From Bacteroidia bacterium (GTDB lineage Bacteria; Bacteroidota; Bacteroidia; Bacteroidales; VadinHA17), in NCBI GenBank assembly GCA_026391215.1, contig JAPLDX010000066.1:1-54461 (forward strand): a stretch of DNA of 54,461 nucleotides, given 5' to 3'. The notes beneath the pieces were generated by a model. That model made no database searches and was not told the origin of the DNA. It was given only the letters and a program-made list of their open reading frames with translations. Of the stretch, positions 33,388 through 41,503 are shown in pieces. A program made the translations under genes and the position numbers. Positions within the stretch are counted from its first letter, which is position 1. The number at the start of each line of letters is the position of its first letter.

Positions 33388-33506
33388 AAAAATCGTCCAT
33401 AATCTTATTCTCATTGTATATTAATTATTGAAAAAAACTTAATTTTATAACTCCTGCGATTTTGCAAGATCTTATAAATTAACAAATCATTAATACACAG
33501 AGTAGT

Positions 33507-34835
33507 ATGAACAAACAGAAAAAGTTATGGTCACGACGCCAGTTCCTGACCGCTGCAGCAGCAGGTGCGGCTGGCGTAGCAATTCTCCCCGGTCTTACCG
33601 GTTGCAAGGCAAAACCAAAAGACGACGACATCATTCGCCTGGGATTCATTGGTCCGGGACAACAGTCAATGTTCTTGCTCAATGGATTTATGCAGGTAAA
33701 GGGAGTCCAGGCAATCGCCGGATGTGATGTCTACGGGATCAAAAGGAAACGTTTTGAGAAACGGGTAAATGCTTTTTATGCCAAGACAGGAACAAAAGCA
33801 AGCGTTACAACTTTCGAAAAGTATCAGGATCTTTTAGCAATAGAGGAAATTGATGCTGTTGTCATTGCTGTTCCCGATCATTCACATGCCATGATTGCCA
33901 TTGCAGCATTAAAGGCAGGCAAGGATGTTTACCTCGAAAAACCTATGACGCTCACCATCAGGGAAGGACAGGAGCTTAAAAAAGTTGTCCGTGAAACAGG
34001 AAGGGTATTTGGTCTGGGAAGCCAGCAGCGTTCCAGCGCTGAATTCCAGCATGCTGTTAAACTGGTACAATCAGGTTCTCTTGGGAAGATTACCCTGGTA
34101 AATGCTTATGTTGGAGCACCACCTATACCATATAACCTGCCCGAAGAACCAATACCTGCTGATCTTAACTGGGATCTGTGGCTTGGCCCGCTTCCGGCTA
34201 CGATTCATTACAACAGTCAGCTTGATCCTCCAATAACTCTGGATCCCGAGCAAAATGAACAATTCTGGGGAGGATGGAGATGGTATAAGCCTATGGGCGG
34301 AGGATTTACAACTGACTGGGGTGCCCACATGTTTGATATTGCACAGTGGGGACTTGGCATGGATAAGAGCGGACCGGTGGAAATTTCTCCTATCGGAGAT
34401 GGTACTGAGTTTATTATGTGGAAATATGCAAATGGTGTTGTAATGACATCAGAACCATTCAATGAAGAGAAGACAAAAGGTGTGAAATTCATCGGGGAAA
34501 ATGGCTGGATTGAGGTATCAAGAGGCTTCTTTAACGCTTCTGATCCGAAATTCATGCCTGCCGAACCAATAGCAGAAGATCCGAATGTGCCTTATGAAAC
34601 GAGAATACCTCACCAGGTTAACTTCATTGAGGCTGTAAGATCGCGCCTGGACCCTGTCGTCCCTGTTGAGGTTGGTCATAGCAGCTGTACTGTTTGTACG
34701 CTTGGGAATATTGCCTGCGAACTGAAGAGAACCATTAAATGGGATCCGGCAACCGAGACTTTTGTTGATGATACCGATGGTGCAGCAACAAAACTTCTTC
34801 AATATGAATACCGTGCACCCTGGAAACTGATCTGA
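33507..34835 (+). CDS. Gfo/Idh/MocA oxidoreductase with Tat signal
   Basis: A 442-residue NAD(P)-dependent oxidoreductase exported by the Tat system: SRRQFLTAAAAGAAG (Arg10-Arg11) begins the signal. The cofactor fold starts at RLGFIGPGQQ, with EKPMTLTIREGQEL as the family EKP motif. The C-terminal substrate domain includes WGGWRWYKPMGGGFTTDWGAH. Family members oxidise or rearrange sugars (inositol, glucose-fructose, and GH109-type glycosidase chemistry). Tat export implies cofactor is carried in bound form. The substrate cannot be told from the sequence. It follows the GntR gene by 119 bases and ends in a strong terminator, so it is probably its own unit. Confidence 0.9.
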   Translation: MNKQKKLWSRRQFLTAAAAGAAGVAILPGLTGCKAKPKDDDIIRLGFIGPGQQSMFLLNGFMQVKGVQAIAGCDVYGIKRKRFEKRVNAFYAKTGTKASVTTFEKYQDLLAIEEIDAVVIAVPDHSHAMIAIAALKAGKDVYLEKPMTLTIREGQELKKVVRETGRVFGLGSQQRSSAEFQHAVKLVQSGSLGKITLVNAYVGAPPIPYNLPEEPIPADLNWDLWLGPLPATIHYNSQLDPPITLDPEQNEQFWGGWRWYKPMGGGFTTDWGAHMFDIAQWGLGMDKSGPVEISPIGDGTEFIMWKYANGVVMTSEPFNEEKTKGVKFIGENGWIEVSRGFFNASDPKFMPAEPIAEDPNVPYETRIPHQVNFIEAVRSRLDPVVPVEVGHSSCTVCTLGNIACELKRTIKWDPATETFVDDTDGAATKLLQYEYRAPWKLI

Positions 34836-34851
34836 CAGATTTAGGGGCAAA

Positions 34852-34882
34852 AAAGAGGCTGTAATATTTTTACAGCCTCTTT
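34852..34882 (+). terminator. Strong hairpin terminator after the Gfo/Idh/MocA gene
   Basis: A perfect 13-base stem (34852-34864 and 34870-34882) with a five-base loop TATTT. The stem has A's on one outer side and T's on the other, so it can end transcription in both directions, serving also the cold-shock gene that ends at 34905 on the minus strand. Confidence 0.9.
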
Positions 34883-34904
34883 ATTATTGATCCCGGTAAG
34901 AAGA

Positions 34905-35102
34905 TTATTCAGCTTTTTTTACCTTAATGGCCACAGGCCCTTTTTCTCTCTGTTCAATTTCAAATTCAACAGTCTGGCCTGCTTCAAGCTCAGATTGAGG
35001 AACCTCCAGACCAGAACGATGAACGAAGATATCTTTATTATCTTCAGTCTGAAGGAAACCATAACCTTTCACTCTGTCATACCATTTAACAGTGCCTTTC
35101 AT
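34905..35102 (-). CDS. Cold-shock domain protein
   Basis: A 65-residue nucleic-acid chaperone of the CspA type. KGTVKWYDRVKGYGFLQTED carries RNP1 and DIFVHRSGL carries RNP2. The length is normal. It would bind single-stranded RNA and melt structure at low temperature. It lies 23 bases downstream of the RRM protein gene on the same strand, so the two RNA-binding proteins are probably made together. Confidence 0.93.
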   Translation of the reverse strand: MKGTVKWYDRVKGYGFLQTEDNKDIFVHRSGLEVPQSELEAGQTVEFEIEQREKGPVAIKVKKAE

Positions 35103-35125
35103 AGTTTCTAAATTTTTTTAATGAT

Positions 35126-35440
35126 TTAGTTATCCCTTCTGTCTCCGCCAGGACCTCTGCGGTCGGGATTACCACCTCTGAAATCTCTTTTTCTGTCAGC
35201 TCTTTCAATGGATTCGTTAACAATGATCTTTCTGCCCTGAATTTCATTACCATTAAGTTCTTCAATGGCTTTTTTAGCTTCAGCTTCATTGGGCATTTCA
35301 ACGAAACCAAATCCTTTGCTTTTCCCAGAGTATTTGTCAAAAATGATCTTTGCAGATGCTACTTCGCCATACTCTTCAAATAGTTCTCTTAATTCTGCTT
35401 CATTCATTTTAAAATGAAGACTTCCAACGTAAATGTTCAT
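35126..35440 (-). CDS. RRM-domain RNA-binding protein
   Basis: A 104-residue protein with one RNA-recognition motif: RNP2 IYVGSL at the start and RNP1 KGFGFVEM in the third strand, followed by AIEELNGNEIQGRKIIV. A Gly/Arg/Asp-rich tail (DRKRDFRGGNPDRRGPGGD) could add unspecific RNA contacts. Such small RRM proteins occur widely in Bacteroidota and cyanobacteria, and may act as general RNA chaperones. It is followed by the cold-shock gene. Confidence 0.92.
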   Translation of the reverse strand: MNIYVGSLHFKMNEAELRELFEEYGEVASAKIIFDKYSGKSKGFGFVEMPNEAEAKKAIEELNGNEIQGRKIIVNESIERADRKRDFRGGNPDRRGPGGDRRDN

Positions 35441-35464
35441 AATTCAAATATTAAATATGTTATT

Positions 35465-35494
35465 AAAACAGTGTCAAAGGTCTGTTTTTTTTTT
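35465..35494 (+). terminator. Weak hairpin with T10 tract
   Basis: AAAACAG (35465-35471) and CTGTTTT (35482-35488) flank a ten-base loop and run into ten T's (35485-35494). The orientation suits the plus strand, though no plus-strand gene ends just upstream; it may serve as an outward barrier between the OmpA gene and the RRM gene. Confidence 0.4.
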
Positions 35495-35586
35495 GGAAAC
35501 AAAAAATATTATGGCATAATATATTGGAATTAAGTTACTTTTTGGAGGATTTTTGTGTGATTTGGATTGGAAAAGCTTATAAAGTG

Positions 35587-37155
35587 TTATTTTTCAATCA
35601 GATCGTATATAATTCTTACCTCTACTCTTCTGTTTAGAACTCTGTGTCTTTCTTCAGTATTATTAAGAAGAGGACGACTCTTTCCATATCCGGAATAACT
35701 TAATCTCATAGAATCTATACCTTTATTAATTAGCCAATTACAAACAGCCTTTGCTCGATTAATTGATAATTCAAGGTTGTAATCATCTGTCCCAATATCA
35801 TCAGTGTGACCTTCAATATTAATCCTGATACCGGGATTATTATTTAAATATTGCAGCAAGGAATTAAGGATATCTTCTGAACTATATAATATCTTGTAAC
35901 TGTCAAACTCGAAGTTTACATTTTTAAGTACAACCGGAATACCCTGATTGAGTTTGTTTAAATCAGTCTCATATATTTCTTCTGGATTTGTAATAAGTGA
36001 ATCAGAAGGAAGGATTTTATTTATACAATAACATTCGTTAGTATCCTGTATTTCAAAGAGCTCAATATTATCAACCAAATAATATGCGGCTTTTTCAAGT
36101 CCGAATGCACTCTGAGGAATATTATCTCTTTTGTTAAGGATTAAATCTTCGGATTTAGAAAATCTTCCTGCTGTTATTATCTGTTCTCCACCATCAGCAA
36201 TGAAGTAATTGCACATAGTTTTAAAATGTTTGGTATCAACTGGCAATTCAGTGAAAGTTATTTGAGGCGAAAATGTACTTTCATTTTTACTATCCACCAA
36301 AACCGGGGAAGCTGATAAAGTAAAAGCAAGTCTGTTTGCCGTAAATTTAGAATATGAACAAAGATTCACAGATGTACGCAAACAATACTTTTTACCTCCA
36401 GTTAATGGGGAAATAAGTTTGCCTTGTATATATTCTGAATAATCTTCAGATTCCTTGTAAAGTGCAATTCCAACATATTGGAATTTATCAGGCAAAGGCA
36501 TATCAAACAGGTAGAAATAACTAATTGCATCAATATATCTTAAGCTACTGATGAAATCAGGAGTATATTCACCCGGAGTAACCCAAAATGGCATCCATTC
36601 TTCAATCTTGCTCTTACCTTCATAAGTTATAAGTTCAGGCTTATAATAGAAGAAATCAAAATCAGGATTTAAAATCAGGTTATTTCCCTTGTTAAATGGC
36701 AAATACAGAGTTGTATCACTGATTCCATAATTAAGGGATACTTTACCTGCTAACTGATTGTCGTTATAAATTTCCCTTGTTGAACTGATCAGAACGCCGT
36801 TGGAATATGTTTCCTCATTGTACTTTGTTCCTGATTCATTGAAATATATCCATTCTCCATCAGGAAGGTCATAATAATTCTTGTCAATAACCAGTTTATA
36901 ATTTTCAACTCTGCTTAATTGCCCGCTCCGGTACCAGTATTTCCATTGTTTCTCCTTTTTTTGTATTTCATATAGGATCCTCCATTTCTTGGGAATGGTT
37001 TTGTTATCAAGATATATAGGATAAGTATAAACTGAACCTTTAGATTCTAATTTCCCATCTTCATAATAGGTTCTTACCTTTTGCCGCTGAGCATTAGTGC
37101 ATATACTTAAAGTTAGAAGGAAGCTTAAAATAAGGTATCTGTTTAATCGAGACAT
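35587..37155 (-). CDS. OmpA-like protein with N-terminal MORN-like repeats
   Basis: A 522-residue exported protein. After a signal peptide (about 1-22, SICTNAQ) the N-terminal region shows MORN-like repeats of the YwqK type (GKLESKGSVY, SGQLSRVENY, PDGEWIYFNESG). The middle (about 160-385) has the look of a carbohydrate-binding-like beta-sandwich, without firm motifs. The C-terminal OmpA domain (about 405-520) reads NVNFEFDSYKIL, then INIEGHTDDIG and ELSINRAKAVCNWLINKG and should bind peptidoglycan. The DNA is visibly more AT-rich than its neighbours, which may point to a separate origin. No operon partners are evident. Confidence 0.85.
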   Translation of the reverse strand: MSRLNRYLILSFLLTLSICTNAQRQKVRTYYEDGKLESKGSVYTYPIYLDNKTIPKKWRILYEIQKKEKQWKYWYRSGQLSRVENYKLVIDKNYYDLPDGEWIYFNESGTKYNEETYSNGVLISSTREIYNDNQLAGKVSLNYGISDTTLYLPFNKGNNLILNPDFDFFYYKPELITYEGKSKIEEWMPFWVTPGEYTPDFISSLRYIDAISYFYLFDMPLPDKFQYVGIALYKESEDYSEYIQGKLISPLTGGKKYCLRTSVNLCSYSKFTANRLAFTLSASPVLVDSKNESTFSPQITFTELPVDTKHFKTMCNYFIADGGEQIITAGRFSKSEDLILNKRDNIPQSAFGLEKAAYYLVDNIELFEIQDTNECYCINKILPSDSLITNPEEIYETDLNKLNQGIPVVLKNVNFEFDSYKILYSSEDILNSLLQYLNNNPGIRINIEGHTDDIGTDDYNLELSINRAKAVCNWLINKGIDSMRLSYSGYGKSRPLLNNTEERHRVLNRRVEVRIIYDLIEK

Positions 37156-37259
37156 TAAAAGATATATTCATTTTTTATGCCTGACTATCATAACTTCCGC
37201 TTAATAATAACCAACCACAAATAACTAATAACTATTCAGTTATAATCACAAAACTAAAA

Positions 37260-38027
37260 TCACTTTCTGTTCCTTATATAGATGTGTTTTATATTATTCT
37301 GTCCGGAGTCTCGCTCATCAATTTCGAAATCGAAGGATTTTATTAAAGGTGTAAGTTTGGTAAATCCGAAATTCCTGGGATCAAAGTCAGGCTGCTTTTT
37401 AAGGATCAGGTTGCCGACGTCCCCGAGATAAGCCCATCCGTTTTCATCAGCAAGGTCGGTGATCGAAGCAGAAATAAGCTGTTTCGTCTTTCTTGCCTGG
37501 ATCTGCTGTTCGGTTTCCTTGTTTTTAGTTACCTGCCTCACAGGCTTTCCGCCTTTCTTCTTTGAAGGATATTGTTCCTGCGAGGATGAGCTTAAGATTT
37601 CAATATAAATGAATTTATCACATGCAATAATGAAGGGGGAAGGTGTTTTACGCTCACCGAGACCTATCACTTTCATCCCTGCCTCTCTCAGCCTGGTGGC
37701 AAGCCTGGTAAAGTCACTATCGCTTGAAACAATGCAAAAACCGTCAACTTTGCCTGAATAAAGTATATCCATTGCATCAATTATCATTGCCGAGTCAGTG
37801 GCGTTTTTGCCCTGCGTGTAGCTGTACTGCTGAACCGGTGTTATTGCGTTTTCAAGCAGGACGGACTTCCATCCTGCAACCGTCGGCTTGGTCCAGTCTC
37901 CGTAAATCCTTTTAAATGTTGGAGTTCCATACTTGGCTATCTCTCCCATCATTCCTTTAACATTGCTGAAAGGGATATTATCAGCATCTATCAGAACGGC
38001 CAGTCTTAAATCCTGTAATGTTGGCAT
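37260..38027 (-). CDS. NYN-domain protein with C-terminal LOTUS (OST-HTH) domain
   Basis: A 255-residue protein combining a PIN-like NYN nuclease domain (about 8-145) and an OST-HTH/LOTUS domain (about 185-252). Acidic residues expected for metal binding are Asp14 and Asp16 in VLIDADN, and the second acid pair in SSDSDFTRLA. The LOTUS part (ENGWAYLGDVGNLILKKQP, then FDPRNFGF) resembles RNA-binding modules. The linker is Lys-rich. The order recalls the LabA/DUF88 and MARF1 families, so an RNA-targeting nuclease is inferred; cellular role unknown. A 123-base gap separates it from the divergent THX gene. Confidence 0.9.
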   Translation of the reverse strand: MPTLQDLRLAVLIDADNIPFSNVKGMMGEIAKYGTPTFKRIYGDWTKPTVAGWKSVLLENAITPVQQYSYTQGKNATDSAMIIDAMDILYSGKVDGFCIVSSDSDFTRLATRLREAGMKVIGLGERKTPSPFIIACDKFIYIEILSSSSQEQYPSKKKGGKPVRQVTKNKETEQQIQARKTKQLISASITDLADENGWAYLGDVGNLILKKQPDFDPRNFGFTKLTPLIKSFDFEIDERDSGQNNIKHIYIRNRK

Positions 38028-38096
38028 GCTATATTATTTTAGCTGCAAGTTACTATAAATATTCGACCTTGTTTTCCTTTTGTTTGATGATATTAT

Positions 38097-38104
38097 TAAC
38101 TTTG
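38097..38104 (+). promoter_or_regulatory. Putative -7 box for the THX gene
   Basis: TAACTTTG matches TAnnTTTG exactly, 46 bases before the ATG. Candidate -33 TTTG elements lie 10-14 bases upstream, closer than the usual 19-21, so the -33 assignment is unclear. Confidence 0.4.
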
Positions 38105-38150
38105 CCGGCACCATTCAAGGAATAATTAAAATCTAATAAAACGAAATAAT

Positions 38151-38783
38151 ATGGGAAAAGGTGATAAAAAAACCAGAAGAGGAAAAATCATTATGGGATC
38201 CTATGGAATAAGACGCCCCAGGAAGAAAAAAAATAAACCAGCCATCAAACTTGCAGCACCGGTTAGAGAGATTGAACTGAAGGATAAGAAGCTATCAAAG
38301 GAGAAAAAGGAGACCAAACCTGTAAAGGAGATAAAGGAAGTTGTCGAAGTTCCTGTAGTAAAGGAAGCAGCACTCGTTGAAGAAAAGAAACACGAACATA
38401 AGCCCGCTAAAGAAATGAAAGGAGCTAAGGAACATAAGCCAGCCAAAGAGGCAAAAGACGTAAAAGAGCATAAACCGGAAAAGGAAGTTAAAGAGACTAA
38501 GGCTGAGAAACCCGTGAAAGAGGTTAAGAAGGAAAAAGCAGTCAAGGAAGTCAATAAAGCTCCGGCTGAGAAAAAAACAGCCAAACCTGTAAAGGCTGAA
38601 AAAGAAAAGAAGACAGTCACGGAATCAAAGCCGGCAAAAGGAAAGAAACCAGCTGAAAAGAAACCAGCTGAAAAGAAACCAGCTGAAAAGAAACCAGCTG
38701 AAAAGAAACCAGCCGAAAAGAAACCAGCCGAAAAGAAACCAGCTGAAAAGAAACCGGTGAAGGCTGCAAAACCAAAGAAATAA
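38151..38783 (+). CDS. bTHX-type ribosomal protein with long Lys/Pro/Ala/Glu tail
   Basis: A 210-residue protein. The first 30 or so residues (MGKGDKKTRRGKIIMGSYG) are the bTHX ribosomal protein pattern, which normally ends soon after RPRKKK. Here a tail of about 170 residues follows, made of Lys, Glu, Pro, Ala and Val, with a KEVKE-like repeat and seven AEKKP units (38652-38756). The tail resembles H1-like DNA- or RNA-binding tails of Bacteroidota. THX sits in the 30S head and contacts 16S rRNA, so the tail could reach the solvent and bind nucleic acid; that is inference. A clear terminator follows. It is not a fusion produced by the reading frame alone, because the tail is in one continuous frame. 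Confidence 0.85.
   Translation: MGKGDKKTRRGKIIMGSYGIRRPRKKKNKPAIKLAAPVREIELKDKKLSKEKKETKPVKEIKEVVEVPVVKEAALVEEKKHEHKPAKEMKGAKEHKPAKEAKDVKEHKPEKEVKETKAEKPVKEVKKEKAVKEVNKAPAEKKTAKPVKAEKEKKTVTESKPAKGKKPAEKKPAEKKPAEKKPAEKKPAEKKPAEKKPAEKKPVKAAKPKK
38652..38756 (+). repeat. Seven 15-bp in-frame repeats encoding AEKKP
   Basis: Seven consecutive units of GCTGAAAAGAAACCA, with single-base changes at the third codon position (GCC for GCT, CCG for CCA). The period equals five codons, so gain or loss of a unit keeps the frame. Confidence 0.95.
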
Positions 38784-38845
38784 TTTTGAGTTATAACTGC
38801 AGGCTACAGTGTTTGATTCCACCGCGGCAGGCTGGCTCCTTCGCT

Positions 38846-38870
38846 AAATTTGCCCACAGGGCAAATTTTT
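38846..38870 (+). terminator. Hairpin terminator after the THX gene
   Basis: AAATTTGCCC (38846-38855) pairs perfectly with GGGCAAATTT (38859-38868) across an ACA loop, and two more T's follow. It lies between the THX gene and the oppositely transcribed ThDP enzyme gene and may work for both. Confidence 0.85.
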
Positions 38871-38883
38871 GACGCTCGGCCCC

Positions 38884-40476
38884 CTATTGTTTAACTACCA
38901 GCCACTTGTAATCATCAGGGTCGATCAATGCATTTATGATCACCGGCTCTTTCATTGAGAGCGCCTGAGCAACAGCTTTACGCATGCTTTCATCTGAATC
39001 AGCTTTAAGAACCCTTGATCCGAGGAATACATCAGAACCGAACAGGTCACCATGATATAGTACAGTTCCATAGGCTGGAAGATCTTTCCACGATTGTTTC
39101 AGTTTTATCAGGTTAAGTTCACCATCAGACAGTACTATGATGATTACGGGCAAGTTATACCTTCTGGCAGTTACTAATTCTCCTGCCGACATGAGGAAAC
39201 CTCCGTCACCTGTTATGCAGGCCACTGTGGATGCTGGTCTTGTAAGCCTGGCAGCAAGGGCTGCCGGAATGCCGAATCCCATTCCTGACCATCCGTTCGA
39301 CATTATGAAATTTCCCTTGCTTCCTGTTTTCCACATCTGACCGGCAAGGTGGACATGCGATCCAACATCAGCAGTAATAATTGAATCATCCGGCAATTCT
39401 TCCTGAAGGATCTTAAGTGCCATAACAGGTCCGAAATGATTTGTAAATCCCTCAAATACTAAGGATATCTCATCACGTATACCCATGACAGCAGCTTGCT
39501 CAAAGATCAAAGAACCTGCATTTAGTCCGGAAAGTATGCTGAACCACTCATCGGGCGGTCCTGTATACTGCAGAACATCATTGCCGGAAGGTAGGTCTGT
39601 TTCAGTTGTGTTAAAGTGGATGAGCGGCACATCAGGCATCCATGATTCATAATTATATTCAACAGGATCATATCCAAGGCCTATAATAAGGTCGGTCTTT
39701 TCAAAAATGTCGCCCAGATAATCACTTAATGCATGAAACAGAACGCCTGTATAAGAGGGGTGCTGCTCGGGTAACACTCCTTTTGCCATCGGGGTTATAA
39801 CGACAGGGATTTTATAAGTTTCAAGGAAAGAAAGCAATTGTGTCCTTATACCAAGCCGCATTGCCGTCAGCCCTATAGCTAGGAGAGGCCTTCGTGATTC
39901 AGCCAGGAGGGAGGCTATCTTCTCTGTATCATTATTGTGTTCCTGCATACTGGAATCAGAAAAAGTGCCTGATAAATCCTCCATCTCAATTCCGGCAATA
40001 TCAGACGGCAATCCTATATGAACCGGACCGGGATATTCTTCCCTGCAGATTTTGAACGCTTTATGCAAAACTTCCCCTGCGTTGCCGGCATTTAATCTGA
40101 AGGTAGCTTTTGTGATCGGTTCAAAGAGCTTCTGATGATTTATGTTCATCTGCGTTGTTCGGCATATCATGCGGTCATTGATCTCACTGGTCATTACAAT
40201 GACAGGAGATCTGTCAAGAAGAGCTCCGCCTATGCCGGTCGCAATATTGGTTGCACCGGGGCCAAAAGTTGCATGACATACACCCGGGAGACCTGAGAGC
40301 CTTGCTGATACATCTGCCATTATTCCTGCCGAAGCTTCATTTGAAGTAAGGATGAATTCAATTCCTGCATTTCTGAAAGCTTCCATATATGGTATAGAGG
40401 GACCTCCCGGTATGCCAAAGACATATTTTATGCCTTCCTTAAATAACTGACTTGCAATATAATCGGCTATTTTCAT
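38884..40476 (-). CDS. Thiamine-diphosphate enzyme, acetolactate synthase-like
   Basis: A 530-residue ThDP-dependent enzyme of the POX/ALS superfamily. The PYR domain starts MKIADYIASQLFKEGIKYVFGIPGG and holds the catalytic Glu in TSNEASAGIMAD. The PP domain contains NGWSGMGFGIPAALAA and the ThDP motif GDGGFLMSAGEL ending at SDGELNLIKL. It lacks the accessory subunit gene expected for biosynthetic acetolactate synthase, so a decarboxylase, oxidase or carboligase role is just as possible. Neighbours (THX, EamA transporter) give no pathway hint. Confidence 0.85.
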   Translation of the reverse strand: MKIADYIASQLFKEGIKYVFGIPGGPSIPYMEAFRNAGIEFILTSNEASAGIMADVSARLSGLPGVCHATFGPGATNIATGIGGALLDRSPVIVMTSEINDRMICRTTQMNINHQKLFEPITKATFRLNAGNAGEVLHKAFKICREEYPGPVHIGLPSDIAGIEMEDLSGTFSDSSMQEHNNDTEKIASLLAESRRPLLAIGLTAMRLGIRTQLLSFLETYKIPVVITPMAKGVLPEQHPSYTGVLFHALSDYLGDIFEKTDLIIGLGYDPVEYNYESWMPDVPLIHFNTTETDLPSGNDVLQYTGPPDEWFSILSGLNAGSLIFEQAAVMGIRDEISLVFEGFTNHFGPVMALKILQEELPDDSIITADVGSHVHLAGQMWKTGSKGNFIMSNGWSGMGFGIPAALAARLTRPASTVACITGDGGFLMSAGELVTARRYNLPVIIIVLSDGELNLIKLKQSWKDLPAYGTVLYHGDLFGSDVFLGSRVLKADSDESMRKAVAQALSMKEPVIINALIDPDDYKWLVVKQ

Positions 40477-40594
40477 AATTTGTTAACTCAGGAACAAATC
40501 TATTAAATAAAATCATCAAAACTGCACATCAGAGCAATTGGTATGTTGTGGAAAAACAATTTTTTTTCTGATATTTGCCGCCATATTATAATCA

Positions 40595-41503
40595 GTGGAC
40601 AAGAAAGACAACACAATATTCTGGGCAATAATTGCCTGTCTGTTATGGTCTACAGTATATGCCGGTATTAAGATTGGTCTGCAATATGATACTCCCCTTC
40701 ATTTCGCAGGAATTCGTTTTATCATTTCAGGGCTGATGATCCTGCCTTTCACGGTCAGGCCGGGTATTTATTTCAGGATGATCAAAGAACACTGGAAAAT
40801 TGTTGTCTGGGTTATCCTGCTCCAGATACTGATCAATTATATTCTTTTTTATCTTGGAATGGATCTTGTTCCGGGATCTCTTGGTGCTGTCATTGTAGGA
40901 TCTCAGCCGCTGGTTACAGCCCTCGTTGCTTCAATGATGCATGAAGAAGATCCGCTGACAAAAAGGAAAATGATTACAATCGCATTGGGCATTATCGGAG
41001 TAATACTCATCAGTGCAGGTCGTCAGGCTCTAAAGCTTGGAGGTGCTATCGAGCTCCTTGGCGTATTTATGATCCTTGGAGCTAATATAGCCACTGCTAC
41101 CAGCAATGTAATGGTTTCACTGAAAAGCAAGGGAATGAATCCTCTCGTTCTCAGTTCAGCATCATTTTTTATCGGAGGCATAATAATTTTTCTGATATCA
41201 ATGCCTTTCGAAACAGCGCCACAGACTAAAATGCCTGCTGAATACTGGCTGACACTGATCTGGCTAAGCTTCGTCAGCGCATTTGCCTTTTCGTTGTGGT
41301 TCAAGCTCCTTCAGAGACCTTCTGTGAAAGTATCTGAACTGAACCTCTGGAAATTCATTATTCCGGTTGCAGGTGCAATTCTCAGCTGGATACTGGTCCC
41401 GGGAGAAAAGCCTGAGTGGCTGACTATTGCCGGTATGATAATTATAACCTCTTCGCTGATCGGGTTTTATAAGAATGGCAGTAAACCTTATTTGAGACAA
41501 TGA
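40595..41503 (+). CDS. EamA/DMT-family transporter
   Basis: A 302-residue inner-membrane protein with about ten helices and two EamA repeats (IIACLLWSTVYAGIKIGLQ opens the first, LLGVFMILGANIATATSN the second). Start is GTG 40595: an in-frame stop at 40589-40591 excludes anything further upstream, and the N-terminus MDKKDNTIFWA fits. Substrate is unknown; the family exports amino acids, nucleobases and sugars. Its stop overlaps the following start by four bases (ATGA type), so it is translationally coupled with the sulfatase-like gene. Confidence 0.88.
   Translation: MDKKDNTIFWAIIACLLWSTVYAGIKIGLQYDTPLHFAGIRFIISGLMILPFTVRPGIYFRMIKEHWKIVVWVILLQILINYILFYLGMDLVPGSLGAVIVGSQPLVTALVASMMHEEDPLTKRKMITIALGIIGVILISAGRQALKLGGAIELLGVFMILGANIATATSNVMVSLKSKGMNPLVLSSASFFIGGIIIFLISMPFETAPQTKMPAEYWLTLIWLSFVSAFAFSLWFKLLQRPSVKVSELNLWKFIIPVAGAILSWILVPGEKPEWLTIAGMIIITSSLIGFYKNGSKPYLRQ

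Noticed and set aside
38625..38822. Minus-strand frame of repeated FLFSW units
   Set aside because: It mirrors the AEKKP repeats of the THX tail; the + strand frame has a ribosomal-protein head, a promoter box and a terminator.
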